DNA from: Saprospiraceae bacterium
GTDB lineage: Bacteria; Bacteroidota; Bacteroidia; Chitinophagales; Saprospiraceae
NCBI GenBank assembly: GCA_020846655.1
Contig: JADLDL010000195.1
Span: 1 to 64,000, forward strand
Direction: 5' to 3'
DNA length: 64,000 bases
Both the position numbers and the translations under genes were made by a program. Under the pieces are notes generated by a model. It saw nothing but the letters and a program-made list of their open reading frames with translations. It was not told the DNA's origin and searched no databases. This document shows positions 47,607 through 58,400 of this stretch, one piece after another. Positions within the stretch are counted from its first letter, which is position 1. The number at the start of each line of letters is the position of its first letter.

Positions 47607-47667
47607 AACCACTAAACGCACTAAGGACACTTAGATTTTCTCCGTGATCTTAGTGCCCTTAGTGGTT
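47607..47667. repeat. Intergenic inverted repeat, copy 2 of the CTAAG/GCACTTAG family
   Basis: AACCACTAAACGCACTAAG (47607-47625) pairs with CTTAGTGCCCTTAGTGGTT (47649-47667), 17/19 bp; between convergent genes. Confidence 0.85.
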
Positions 47668-47669
47668 TA

Positions 47670-48374
47670 TTACTTTTTCAGGTGCCGCAAAATATCCTCC
47701 AGGTAGTCCGTCTGAATTTCCTGGATTTCCAGCAATTTCTGGTTTTGATGGACAATGAGGTGGTCCAGTTTTTCATGCAGGAGCCGGATTTCCAGTTCGG
47801 CCTTGAGGTTCACCTTGTAGTCGTGCTCGCTGCGCAACCGGTCTTTCTGCTCCTGCCGGTTCTGACTCATCATGATGATCGGCGCCTGAATAGCCGCCAG
47901 GCAGGACAAGATCAGGTTGAGCAAAATGAACGGGAACGGATCGAAAGCCCGGGTGGCCAGTATCCAGATGTTGACACCCATCCACAGCAAAATAAAGCCA
48001 AAAAAAGAAAGAATAAAAGTCCAACTGCCGCCAAACACGGCAATTTTATCGGCAATGCGTTGGCCCAGGGTTAGTTTCTCCCCCGAGGCCTCGCCCAGGT
48101 TTTCAGAGATCAGGGTCTCGTTGGCCAATGCCTCCAACACCTCTTTTTCCAACAACGAAATTTCTTTCGACTCCTGCGAAATCATACCTGTCAGGTACTT
48201 GCGGCGGTACGTATTCAAGGCCTCGTTGGAAATGTAATCGCTATCGGAAAAAGCCGGATGGTCGGCCAAAATGAGTTGGCGCAATTCCGGGCGCACCAAA
48301 TGTGCCGGCACGGCCTCCGAGGCCGGGACAGCCTGCCCGGTCACCGCACAAATGGGTTGCTCTGTTTTCTTCAT
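47670..48374 (-). CDS. DUF1003 domain-containing membrane protein
   Basis: GQRIADKIAVFGGSWTFILSFFGFILLWMGVNIW...FDPFPFILLNLILSCLAAIQAPIIMMSQNRQEQKDRLRSEHDY. Confidence 0.94.
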   Translation of the reverse strand: MKKTEQPICAVTGQAVPASEAVPAHLVRPELRQLILADHPAFSDSDYISNEALNTYRRKYLTGMISQESKEISLLEKEVLEALANETLISENLGEASGEKLTLGQRIADKIAVFGGSWTFILSFFGFILLWMGVNIWILATRAFDPFPFILLNLILSCLAAIQAPIIMMSQNRQEQKDRLRSEHDYKVNLKAELEIRLLHEKLDHLIVHQNQKLLEIQEIQTDYLEDILRHLKK

Positions 48375-48432
48375 ATCGTAAAATTAGGCAAAACAAGCGG
48401 ATTTCCAGCGCGCTGCCGCCGTGCTTACCGAA

Positions 48433-49587
48433 TCAGGAATGAGTTACCAAATGACGAGGCAAATCGGCTACGCGGGCGCAGCAAAGCTGCTCCATGACCT
48501 GTTTGAGTTGGGTTTTCAAAATAGAAATGGTGTGTTGGCCGCCTTCGTCGCCCAAAGCCGCCACACCGTACATAAACGAGCGGCCCAGAAAGGCAAACTC
48601 CGCGCCGCTGGCCAGGCTGCGCGCAATGTCCGGACCGGAGCGGATACCGCTGTCCATCATAATTTTGATCTGCCCGGCGTATTGTTTCGCGATGGCCGCC
48701 AGCGGCTTGATCGTGGATTGACCGGCGTCCAACTGCCGGCCGCCGTGGTTGGACACGATGATCCCGTCCAGGCCCAGTTGAATGGCCAGGGCCGTGTCTT
48801 CCTCGCTGGCGACGCCTTTGAGCACGATTTTGCCCTTCCAGCGCTCCCGAATAGGGGCTATTTTTTCGGCGTTCAGCCGGCCCGAAAAGGTCTGGTTCAT
48901 ATAGACGCCCAGTTTTTTCATGTTCAGCCCCTTCGGCATGTACCGCTGCATGGTCGCAAACTGCGGCTGCCCGTAGCGGAGGGTGTTGATGGCCCAATGG
49001 GGCCTGCCCAGGATTTGCCAAATGTTGCGCAGCGTCATTCGCGGCGGCATGGCAAGTCCATTGCGGATGTCGCGCGGGCGGTAACCAAAACTCGGCACAT
49101 CGGCAAGAATCACCAGCACCTGGCAACCGGCGGCCTCGGCCCGGTCGAGCATATCGTCGCGCAGCGCATCGTCGGCCGGGTGGTAGAGTTGGTACCAAAA
49201 CTTGCCTTCGGTCAGTTCGCCGATCCGCTCGATACTGGAGGTGGTCACGGTGCTCAGGACAAAGGGAATGTTATGCGCCACGGCCGCTTTGGCCAAAATT
49301 TCGGTCGAATTGGGCCAAATCAGGCCTTGCAGCCCCACCGGAGCGATACCGAAGGGTGCGTCGTAGTGGTGCCCAAACAGTTCCACCCGCATGTCGGAGC
49401 CGGTATGCGGGCTCAGGTAGTAGGGCTTGAGTTCCACCTCCCGGAGTTCGGCGGTGTTTTTGTAGAGGTTGACGTCCTCGTTGCAGCCGCCGTCGAGGTA
49501 TTCGAAGGCGAAGCCGGGAATCCGCCGCCGCGCGCGGGCGCGCAGGTCGTCGATGGCCGGGTAATTTGAATTGTATGGCAGGGTCAT
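48433..49587 (-). CDS. FMN-dependent alpha-hydroxy-acid oxidase / L-lactate dehydrogenase
   Basis: APFGIAPVGLQGLIWPNSTEILAKAA; IVLKGVASEEDTALAIQLGLDGIIVSNHGGRQLDAGQST; IMMDSGIRSGPDIARSLASGAEFAFLGR. Confidence 0.93.
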   Translation of the reverse strand: MTLPYNSNYPAIDDLRARARRRIPGFAFEYLDGGCNEDVNLYKNTAELREVELKPYYLSPHTGSDMRVELFGHHYDAPFGIAPVGLQGLIWPNSTEILAKAAVAHNIPFVLSTVTTSSIERIGELTEGKFWYQLYHPADDALRDDMLDRAEAAGCQVLVILADVPSFGYRPRDIRNGLAMPPRMTLRNIWQILGRPHWAINTLRYGQPQFATMQRYMPKGLNMKKLGVYMNQTFSGRLNAEKIAPIRERWKGKIVLKGVASEEDTALAIQLGLDGIIVSNHGGRQLDAGQSTIKPLAAIAKQYAGQIKIMMDSGIRSGPDIARSLASGAEFAFLGRSFMYGVAALGDEGGQHTISILKTQLKQVMEQLCCARVADLPRHLVTHS

Positions 49588-50861
49588 GGCGCCTCGTATT
49601 TTTTCAAGGAAATCAGATGTTGGGGCAGCGGATTGGGGTTCCAGGTGGCGTGGATGGCCAATGCAGCGCCGAGCGCGGTGGCTTGCGGCATTTCCGCTGA
49701 AAAAACCTCCAGTTCCGGCAACGCCGCCGCGAGCAAGCGCAGGTACAGTTTGTTTTGGGAAAAACCGCCGTCTACAAAAATGCGGCGGACCGCTGAATGT
49801 CCCAGGGCCAGGCGCGTCGACCGAACTTGCTTTTCAACAATTTCGCCCAGGAGGTGGCGATAGGCCGCCGCCAATTCAGAGACTTCGTCGGGGTCGAGGG
49901 TTTGGAAAAAATGCTCCGCCACCCGAAACCGGGCTGCCAGTTCGCGAACGCCCTGTTCGTGGTCGTAGCCGCCAAAATAGCGGGCGGCTTTCACCGGCCG
50001 GCCCTCGTAACTGAGGTAGCAAAGGCAGTCCTGTTCCAGTTCGGCAGCGCTCAATGGCTCGTCGTTGAACGGATTGAGGGAAATACACCAGGTGCCCGTG
50101 GAGAGCAACAGAAAGGGTTCTTCAAAACAGACCAGGTACGGAATGAGTGCCGCCGAACTGTCGTGCAAGCCGATCCCGGTCAGCGGCAGCCCCTCGCGGC
50201 CCGGCATAGCCGTTTTGGCGGACTGCAGCGGGGGAAATTTTTCCAGCAAACCCTCGGCTTTTACCCAGTCGTGGTAGTCGTTTTGCTGCATATTCCACAA
50301 GAGGGTATGGCAGCCTATGCTCGTTATTTCGCTGGCCCAAACCGGCGGCGCCTGGCTGTCAAGCGCCACCCGGATCAACCAGCCGATGTATTGCGGCAGG
50401 TGCAGGGACCATTTTATTTGCCTGAATACCAACGGGTTCCGGTATTTCAGTCCATACAATTGCCAGCCGGAGTTCAGATTGCCCAGGATCGGCGAGGCCG
50501 TTTCCAGGGCAAGGGTCGGTTCGGCGCCGTAGCGCTCAAAAAACTGTTTTTTTAATTCCTCCGGAAAAGGCCGCAGGTAGTTGTACAAAGGCGTCAGCGC
50601 CTCGCCGGCCGCGTCCACATGCACCCAACTGGCGCCATACGTCGTGGCGTGGATGGCCCGGATGTGAAAACGCGGGTCCTGCACGATGGCGCGGACCGAA
50701 TCCAGCACCCATTGGCGCAGCAATGCCAGGTCTTCGCAAGGTTCCCCTTCCTCATCCTTCGTTTCGGGCAATGCTGTCGTCTGCTCGAACACAAGGCGGT
50801 AGTCCGCATCGAAAACGAGGCATTTCTTGTTGGTTTTGCCAATGTCGAGGATGGCGATCAT
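49584..50861 (-). CDS. FGGY-family carbohydrate kinase (rhamnulokinase-like)
   Basis: MIAILDIGKTNKKCLVFD; IHATTYGASWVHVD; ATP-site RRIFVDGGFSQNKLYLRLLAAALP; operon context. Confidence 0.88.
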   Translation of the reverse strand: MIAILDIGKTNKKCLVFDADYRLVFEQTTALPETKDEEGEPCEDLALLRQWVLDSVRAIVQDPRFHIRAIHATTYGASWVHVDAAGEALTPLYNYLRPFPEELKKQFFERYGAEPTLALETASPILGNLNSGWQLYGLKYRNPLVFRQIKWSLHLPQYIGWLIRVALDSQAPPVWASEITSIGCHTLLWNMQQNDYHDWVKAEGLLEKFPPLQSAKTAMPGREGLPLTGIGLHDSSAALIPYLVCFEEPFLLLSTGTWCISLNPFNDEPLSAAELEQDCLCYLSYEGRPVKAARYFGGYDHEQGVRELAARFRVAEHFFQTLDPDEVSELAAAYRHLLGEIVEKQVRSTRLALGHSAVRRIFVDGGFSQNKLYLRLLAAALPELEVFSAEMPQATALGAALAIHATWNPNPLPQHLISLKKYEAP

Positions 50862-50864
50862 GGC

Positions 50865-52145
50865 TTACAAACCTGTTGCAACGCTGTTTTTGCCGCGTTG
50901 GGTGATCAATTGTTCCCGGATGCCGAGACTCCGGTACGCCCCCAGCGGGTCCAGGGCGCCTCCGGCCTGGCGGGCCGCCTCGGCCAACAGGGCGCGGGTA
51001 TCAGTGGCAAACACATCGCGGAGCAGTTCTTCGGCGGCCAACACGTCGTTTTGTTCCTGTGCCGCAGCGAGGGCCGCCCGGTCTACCAGCAGGGCTTTGG
51101 CGTAGGTGTTCAGGATGTTTTGCACGGATTGCAGCAAGTCCTCCAACGGGTCTTTGGAATTGTGGCTCGCGTCGATCATCCAGGCCAGCGGCGGGTTCCG
51201 AACTGCCGGGTCGGACATGGCGTCGACCAGTTCATTAAAAATCAGGAAAAATTGGTAGGGCTTGATGCTGCCGGTGGTCAGGTCGTCGTCGCCGTACATG
51301 GAGCCGTTGAAATGGAAGCCGCCGAGCCGGCCGAAGTGCATCAGGCGCGCCACGATCTGCTCGATGTTGGTGTTGGGCAGGTGGTGGCCCAAATCCACCA
51401 GCGCCTGTGCCTGCTGGCCCAAAAACTGGCAGAGCGAATAGGACGTGCCCCAGTCGGGGATGACCATGGAGTAGAAATTTGGTTCGTAGGGCTTGTACTC
51501 AATCAGCATCGTCCAATCGGGCGGCATGGCGCGGTAAATGTCGGCGAGAGCCTCGGCACAGCGTTGCCAAGCGCGACGAAAATGCTGCTGGCCGGGAAAA
51601 TTGGCGCCGTCGGCGAGCCAGACGGTGAGCACCCGGGCCTCGAGCGCCCGGCCGTGTTCGATGCACTGGATATTGTGTTCGATGGCTTGCCGGCGCACCG
51701 CCGCATCCGTATGCGCCAGCGAGCCGAATTTGTAGGAATGCAATTGGCCGGGCTGGTCCTGAAACGTGTTGGAATTTACCGAATCGATGCTCAGCCCCTG
51801 GGTTTGCAAGTGTTGTTTCAGCGCTGCCGGGTCTTTGGGCACATCCCAAGGAATATGCAGCGAAATGGAGTTGCAGGAGCGGCTGAGTTGGTGCAGCAAA
51901 CCCACGTCTTCTATTTTTTCTTCCAGCGAACGCGGCTCACCGCCACCCGGGAAGCGCCCGAAACGCGTACCACCGGTGCCGAGCGCCCAGGATGGAATGG
52001 CAATTTGAAAGGCTTTGATCTGCTCAACGATGCCCTGGACATCCAGTCCTTTTCGGGACAAGAGTTCGCCAATGTGCTGAAAATGAAAGGCGTGGGTGCC
52101 GCGGGCCGTTTCGTTGTGCGCCTGGATATTGTCTTGGATAACCAT
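50865..52145 (-). CDS. rhaI: L-rhamnose isomerase (RhaI-type TIM barrel)
   Basis: Start MVIQDNIQAHNETARGTHAFHFQHIGELLSRKGLDVQGIVEQIKAFQIAIPSWALGTGGTRF; MLIEYKPYEPNFYSMVIPDWG. Confidence 0.9.
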   Translation of the reverse strand: MVIQDNIQAHNETARGTHAFHFQHIGELLSRKGLDVQGIVEQIKAFQIAIPSWALGTGGTRFGRFPGGGEPRSLEEKIEDVGLLHQLSRSCNSISLHIPWDVPKDPAALKQHLQTQGLSIDSVNSNTFQDQPGQLHSYKFGSLAHTDAAVRRQAIEHNIQCIEHGRALEARVLTVWLADGANFPGQQHFRRAWQRCAEALADIYRAMPPDWTMLIEYKPYEPNFYSMVIPDWGTSYSLCQFLGQQAQALVDLGHHLPNTNIEQIVARLMHFGRLGGFHFNGSMYGDDDLTTGSIKPYQFFLIFNELVDAMSDPAVRNPPLAWMIDASHNSKDPLEDLLQSVQNILNTYAKALLVDRAALAAAQEQNDVLAAEELLRDVFATDTRALLAEAARQAGGALDPLGAYRSLGIREQLITQRGKNSVATGL

Positions 52146-52164
52146 ATGGATTCGGTTGGTTTGC

Positions 52165-54291
52165 TTAGCGATAAAACCCCATCGCCACACCCCCATCCAC
52201 GTTCAGCGCATTGCCCGTCGACTTGTTCAGCAAGCCGCCGACAAACGCAAAACACGCATTGGCGATGTCTTCCGGTAAAATGATTTCGTTGAGCAGGGTG
52301 CGTTTGGCATAGTAGGCCGGCAGTTCTTCCACCGGCACGCCATAGGCCTTGGCCCGGCCCTCTGCCCAGCCGCCCGACCAGATATTGGAGCCGGCAATGA
52401 CGGCGTCCGGGTTCACCATGTTCACCCGGATCCGGTCGAGGCCCAGTTCGGCGGCCAGCAAGCGGGTCAGGTGCGCCTGCGCGGCTTTGGCCGAGCCATA
52501 GCCCGCGTTGTTGGGGCCAGCCACTACGGCATTTTTGGAAACGATGTTCAGGATGTCGCCTCCGAAACCCTGTTTCCGCATCACGTCGACACCGGCCTGG
52601 CTCACCAAAAACTGGCCTTTCACAAGGATATCGTACAATTTATCCCAATTTTCCGCGCTGTGCTCCGCCAGCGGCTGCGAAATGCTGATGCCCGCATTGT
52701 TGACCACCAGGTCCACCCCGCCAAAGGCCAGGCAAGCGGCATCCTGCGCCGCCTGCACGGAAGCGCCATCCGTCACATCCAGCACTACACCAGCCACAGC
52801 GTCTTTACCAAAGGCCTGGGTCAATTCGTTTTGGGCTTCCGCCAAACGCTCTTCGTGCAGGTCGTTGAGCAACACACAGGCGCCTTCTTCCGCAAATTTC
52901 CGGGCAATGGCTTTGCCGATTCCACCGCCCGAGCCGGTCACCAGCGCCACCCGCCCGCTGAGGGGTTTGGGCTTGGGCATCCGCTGGAGTTTGGCTTCTT
53001 CCAACAACCAGTACTCAATATCGAAGGCTTCCTGCCGGGGCAGGGACGTGTATTCGGAAATGGCTTCCGCGCCGCGCATGACGTTGATCGCATTGGTGTA
53101 AAATTCGGCAGCCACGCGCGCGGTTTGTTTGTCTTTGGCAAACGTAAACATACCCACCCCCGGCCACAGGATGACCACCGGGTTGGGATCGCGCAGGGCC
53201 GGACTGTTGGGGCGCCGGCAGGCCGCGTAATAGTCCGCGTACAAGTGCCGGTACGCCTCGAAAGCCGGCGCCAGCGTTTCACGGATGCGGGCAGGGTCAG
53301 ACAAATCGGCGCCGGCGGATAGCGGCAGCACCAGCGGTGAAATTTTGGTGCGCAAAAAATGGTCGGGGCAGGAGGTGCCCAGCGGCGCCAGCCGGTCCAG
53401 GTCCTGCGCGTTGATAAACTGGAGCACCCGCTCGTCGTCCGAAAAATGGCCGATCATACGTGTTTGGCTGGAACAGAAGCCCCGCAGCAGGGGCGCCAGC
53501 GCCGCCGCCTGCCGGCGGCGTTGTGCGGGCTCCAGGCTTTCTACCCTGGCGCCGCCAAAAACCGGCCGGGTTTTGCCTTCTTTTTTTTCCAAAAAAGCGG
53601 CGCAAGTTTCGACCACATCGAGCGTGTTGACATAACTCGCATAGGCGGTATCGCCCCAGGTAAACAAGCCGTGCGAACCCAGCATGATGCCCCGCAGGGC
53701 AATACCCTGCCGGGCATTTTCTTCGAGGCAGGCCAGCAGTTTCAGACCCAGGTCAAAGCCCGGGCGTTGCCAGCCGACCCAGCCCACGGTTCCGCCAAAC
53801 AACTCCTGTGTGATCCGTTCGCCGTCTTTGGCAGCAGCGATGGCGATGGCCGCGTCGGGGTGCAGGTGGTCGATGTGCCGAAAGGGCAAAAATCCGTGCA
53901 GGGGCGTGTCGATCGACGGCGCTTTGGAGGCCAGGTCGTAGATGCAATGGTTGAACAATTCAACCATTTCGTCTTCGTGGGCCAGGCCGCGGTACACGTT
54001 TTGGAGGCTGCGCAGGCGCTCGACGTACAGGGCAGCCAGGCCGCTGCGCGGCATGGTGCCGAGGTCGCCGCCCGAACCTTTTACCCACATTACCTCTACC
54101 GGCTGCCCGCTCAGCGGGTCCCGGGCGAGGGCTTTGCAGGAGGTGTTGCCGCCGCCGTAGTTGGTCAGGCGGAGGTCGGCGCCGAGCAGGTTGGAGCGGT
54201 ACACCAGCAGGGCTACTTCATCGCCGGCCAATTCGGCGGCTTTTTGTTCGTCCCAGAGATACGAGACGTGTTGGTATGTTTTTGTGTGCAT
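52165..54291 (-). CDS. Bifunctional rhamnulose-1-phosphate aldolase / short-chain dehydrogenase
   Basis: Start MHTKTYQHVSYLWDEQKAAELAGDEVALLVYRSNLLGADLRLTNYGGGNTSCK; class II aldolase region followed by Rossmann SDR GRVALVTGSGGGIGKAIARKFAEEGACVLLNDL. Confidence 0.94.
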   Translation of the reverse strand: MHTKTYQHVSYLWDEQKAAELAGDEVALLVYRSNLLGADLRLTNYGGGNTSCKALARDPLSGQPVEVMWVKGSGGDLGTMPRSGLAALYVERLRSLQNVYRGLAHEDEMVELFNHCIYDLASKAPSIDTPLHGFLPFRHIDHLHPDAAIAIAAAKDGERITQELFGGTVGWVGWQRPGFDLGLKLLACLEENARQGIALRGIMLGSHGLFTWGDTAYASYVNTLDVVETCAAFLEKKEGKTRPVFGGARVESLEPAQRRRQAAALAPLLRGFCSSQTRMIGHFSDDERVLQFINAQDLDRLAPLGTSCPDHFLRTKISPLVLPLSAGADLSDPARIRETLAPAFEAYRHLYADYYAACRRPNSPALRDPNPVVILWPGVGMFTFAKDKQTARVAAEFYTNAINVMRGAEAISEYTSLPRQEAFDIEYWLLEEAKLQRMPKPKPLSGRVALVTGSGGGIGKAIARKFAEEGACVLLNDLHEERLAEAQNELTQAFGKDAVAGVVLDVTDGASVQAAQDAACLAFGGVDLVVNNAGISISQPLAEHSAENWDKLYDILVKGQFLVSQAGVDVMRKQGFGGDILNIVSKNAVVAGPNNAGYGSAKAAQAHLTRLLAAELGLDRIRVNMVNPDAVIAGSNIWSGGWAEGRAKAYGVPVEELPAYYAKRTLLNEIILPEDIANACFAFVGGLLNKSTGNALNVDGGVAMGFYR

Positions 54292-54296
54292 GGCGC

Positions 54297-55352
54297 TTAT
54301 CCTTTCATTGAATTCCCGATACCGACCAGCACGATGGAGCCCAGGATCAGGGCGATGCCCAGCGCGAAGGTTTGAAAAACGCGGCGGCTGACGCCGGTCC
54401 ATTCTTTCAGATACAGTCCCCAAAGGTTGGCGGTCAGGATGATGGTGGCCATGTGCAAAATCCAGGAACTGGCGCCGTTGCCCAGTTTGCTTTCGCCCAT
54501 GCCGTAGAAGAAAAACTGTAAAAACCACAGGGTGCCGGCCAGGCCGGAGAACAGAATGTTGCCAGCAATTGGTGTTTGCCGGTTCAGGTAGTCGCCAAAA
54601 CTGCGGTTTTTGTAGTTCAGGTACATGCACCAGATAAAGTTGGTGCTCAGCCCGCCCCACAACAGCACGATGTAGGTGACATTGTTTTGAAACAGCGGGT
54701 TGAAGCCCTGCCGCACGGCTTCTTCGGCCATGGGTTTGCCGCCCTCAATACCAAAATTGAAAAACGAACTTAAAATACCCGAAACAACGGCAATCACCAG
54801 GCCTTTCACCAGGCTGAATTCGCCGGCCGGGGCTTTGTTTTCGCTTTTGATTTCGGCTTCTTTCATCATGCCGGCTTTGCCGGAAATAGCAATACCGATC
54901 AGACAAACCAGCACACCCAACAGCACCAGTTGGCCGCCGGCATTGCCGAGCATGTCGGTAAACGAGGTTTTCCCCGGCGTAGGGTTCAGGCTGTAATAGA
55001 TGGACGGCACCAGTGAGCCGAAGGCTGAACAGAAGCCCAGCACGATGCTGTTGCCCAGAGACATGCCCAGGTACCGTACGCCGAGCCCGTAGGTCAGTCC
55101 GCCGATCCCCCACAGCAAGCCCATGAGGAACACAAAATTTTTGACGCCGCCAGCCGCAGCGCCGATGATTTCCCAAAAATTGGGCACCGTCAGCCAGGCC
55201 GCCACCGGGGGTACCAGGAGCCAGGAAAACAGCCCGCCCACGATCCAAAAACTTTCCCAGGCCCAGCCTTTTACTTTTTTGAAGGGCATGTAGAAACTGC
55301 CGGACGAGATGCCGCCGATGGTATGGTACAGAATGCCGAGAAGAACCTGCAT
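54297..55352 (-). CDS. rhaT: L-rhamnose/proton symporter RhaT
   Basis: About 10 TM helices; GILYHTIGGISSGSFYMPFKKVKGWAWESFWIVGGLFSWLLVPPVAAWLTVP. Confidence 0.95.
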   Translation of the reverse strand: MQVLLGILYHTIGGISSGSFYMPFKKVKGWAWESFWIVGGLFSWLLVPPVAAWLTVPNFWEIIGAAAGGVKNFVFLMGLLWGIGGLTYGLGVRYLGMSLGNSIVLGFCSAFGSLVPSIYYSLNPTPGKTSFTDMLGNAGGQLVLLGVLVCLIGIAISGKAGMMKEAEIKSENKAPAGEFSLVKGLVIAVVSGILSSFFNFGIEGGKPMAEEAVRQGFNPLFQNNVTYIVLLWGGLSTNFIWCMYLNYKNRSFGDYLNRQTPIAGNILFSGLAGTLWFLQFFFYGMGESKLGNGASSWILHMATIILTANLWGLYLKEWTGVSRRVFQTFALGIALILGSIVLVGIGNSMKG

Positions 55353-55407
55353 GTTGGAAAGAATATGAATGATGAAATTTAAAATTCAATTCAGTTCGTG
55401 GTAGGGC

Positions 55408-58400
55408 CTATTCTTTTTTGCCGGAAAAACTCATGCCGGGGGGCATCAGGTTCACGCCGGTTACTTGGCCGCCTTCCCGAATGAACTGGAACTTCGCTTT
55501 GCCATCGGCATCGAAGGTTTCGGGTTCGGTGGTTGGGTGGAGCGGGCCTTTGCCCATGGGCGAAGTACCGATCAATTCGCCGTTTTCCAGGGTAATTTCC
55601 ATGTATTCGAAAGGCAGGCCCGTGAATTTGTATTTCCCAACGTATTCGTTCAGGTCCATGTTAAGGTCGCCGGGCGCAAGTATGGCCGGCGGCGCTGCGG
55701 AAGCCATCGCCTCATCCTGAAAGGCGATTCCCAGCACCGACATTTGTACCTGGCCGACCTTGGCCGTATCGTTTCTAAACACCAGGTACACATCGTGTAT
55801 GCCCGATGTACCCGGCACGAAAGGAATTTTAGCGGGTGGCGAAGGGGCAAAACCATCGCCCTCAGTCGACGCAAAAACAACGGGGCCAGCGACCAGTGGG
55901 CCATCGGGGGACTTCAGTCGGAGCTCAATTTGCCCGCCGGCAAAGTTGTACTGCTTCGGCGCTGCGGCTGTGATTTGCACTTGTTTCATGCCGCTCAGGT
56001 CGATTTGGTTCAGGCCCACAAATGCCTCGCTGCCCGAGGGCAGGCAGAACCGCATGCCGTTGAAGGACATCTTCTGGGTATTTTTAAGCGTATCCACCGA
56101 ATGGGGATCAACGCTGGGGTTGCGCAGCACAAATATTTTTTCGGCACTGAGCGAGGGCAGGCCGGGGGCGCCCCGGTCGCGGTACGCCGCACGCAGGATG
56201 TAGACGCCTACGCCTTTGTCGCCCGGCGGAAGCAGGGTCGCGTATTCGCCTTTGACCGGCAAGGGGGCCGGGTGGGCTTTTTCATCGGCGTGGCTCAGGA
56301 TGTAGTTGACCAGTTCAGCAGCGTCATCTTTGGAAAGAGCGGGGTGCGCTGCCATCGCGATCTGGCCCCAAACACCTGTGCTGCCGTTGATGATGCGGCC
56401 AGCCAGCAGGTCCACTGTGCCTGCTTGGTCTTTGTATTTCAGGGCTACATCGCGGTAACTGGGGCCTATGGACTTTTCGGCGGTTTTGTGACAGGCTTTG
56501 CAGTCGGTTTTGTCCAAAATCTTCAGTGCGGTTGCGTAGCGCGCGTTTTCACTCGAAAACTGGTGCCCTTGCGCGATGCTGACTTTGTCGTACCCTTCGG
56601 GCAAATAATCGATGTTGACGGCCACCTGGGCGGGGTCGATGGTACCGGCGGCAAGCGAACCGTCTTCTTTGTCGGTCAGGCGTACCTCGTAGTTAATTTT
56701 TCCGCCCGGGAAAAAGAAACTCTGGTTGCTGCCTTGCAGGTCGAAGTCGAGCACGGGGGATTCGTTGCCCACCACAATGTCCATCGATTTGGAAGCCGAG
56801 CCGCCTTTGCCGTCCGAAACCGTGAGTTTTACGGTGTATTCGCCTTTGCGCTGGAAGGTGTATTTGGGTTTGCGCGTTTTAAAGACCACTTTTTCACCGC
56901 CTTTTTTCGGGGCAATAACCCAGGTGTAGGTCAAAGCATCGCCGTCGTAATCTTTGGTTCCACTCGACGAAAACTGAACCGTGAGCGGCACGCGGCCTGC
57001 CGTTTTGTTGGCTGCGATTTGGGCAATGGGTTTGCGGTTGCCTGCACTGTATTCGATGCGGACCAGGCGGGCGTCGTCGTTGGCTTGAAACCAGCCAGTG
57101 CCATACTCCAACAGGTAGAGGTCGCCGTTGGCAGCAAACTGCATATCCATGGGGTTGGAGAATTTGTACGAGGGCATGATCTGTTCCATTTCCTTGTAGT
57201 TGCCAGCCTCATCCATCGTCACACCCATCAGCCAGCCGCGCATCCAATCGTAAATGATGAGTTTTTTGTCAAAATAGGCGGGCCATGCCCGGGGCGCTGC
57301 CGCGAAATCGGAGCGGTAAAAGACCGGCCCGGCCATGGCATTGCGCCCACCAGAACCAACGAGCGGAAACTCCTTCGATTCAGCATAGGGATACCAGATG
57401 AAGGCGCTTTGGGCGGCGGGCAATGCTGTCAGGCCTGTGTTGTTGGGAGAATTATTCAAGGGTTTGTCTACGGAGAAAAGGCCTTCCGAGCGTTTGGCTG
57501 CGAAATCGTAGTCGACGTAGGCCTGGTTGTCGGCAATGACGAGTGGCCAACCAAAATTGCCGGCTTTTCGCGCCTGGCCTACTTCATCGAAGCCTTGCGG
57601 ACCGCGCTTGGGGTCGGGTTCGTTGGCATCCGGACCGACTTCACCCCAGTAGAGATAGCCAGTTTTTTTGTCTACGCTGATCCGGAAGGGGTTCCGGTGG
57701 CCCATGGTGTAAATTTCCGGGCGGGTTTTGGGTGTTCCGGACGGAAACAGGTTGCCGGCCGGAACGGTGTAGGAGCCGTCGGGCTCGGGGTGGATGCGGA
57801 TGATTTTGCCGCGCAGGTCGTTGGTGTTGGCCGAGGACTTTTGGGCATCCCAGGCGCTGCGGCCGGGGCGTTCGTCAATGGGGGCGTAGCCATCAGCCCG
57901 CGGGCTGGTGTTGTCGCCGGTGGACAGGTAGAGGTTACCGGCGGCATCCCAATCGAGCGAACCGCCGGTGTGGCAACATTCATCGCGTTGGGTGGGGATT
58001 TCCAGCAGCACTTTTTTGCTTTCCAGTACAAGTTCGTCGCCACGCATGTCGTAGCGGGCGAGGATGTTTTTGGCCTCGTCGCCAGCGGGCGAGTAAAAGA
58101 GGTAGAGCCAGTGGTTTTTGGCAAAATTGGGGTCGAGAGTGAGGCCGAGCAGTCCGTCTTCGGCTTCTGCGCGGGTGCCGGTGGAATCGGGAAGGTATTT
58201 GGTGCTCACCGGAATGGTGGCAATGACCCGACTTTTGCCGGCTACCGGATCGAACAATTTAACTTCGCCTTTGCGCTGAATGAAGAGGACTTTATTGCCC
58301 GGCAGCAAGGCCAGTTCCATGGGTTCATCCAGTTTTTCCTCCAACACGACCTTGTTGAAGCGGTTTTCCTCGGGGTACAGCGGGGTACGCACCTTGCTGT

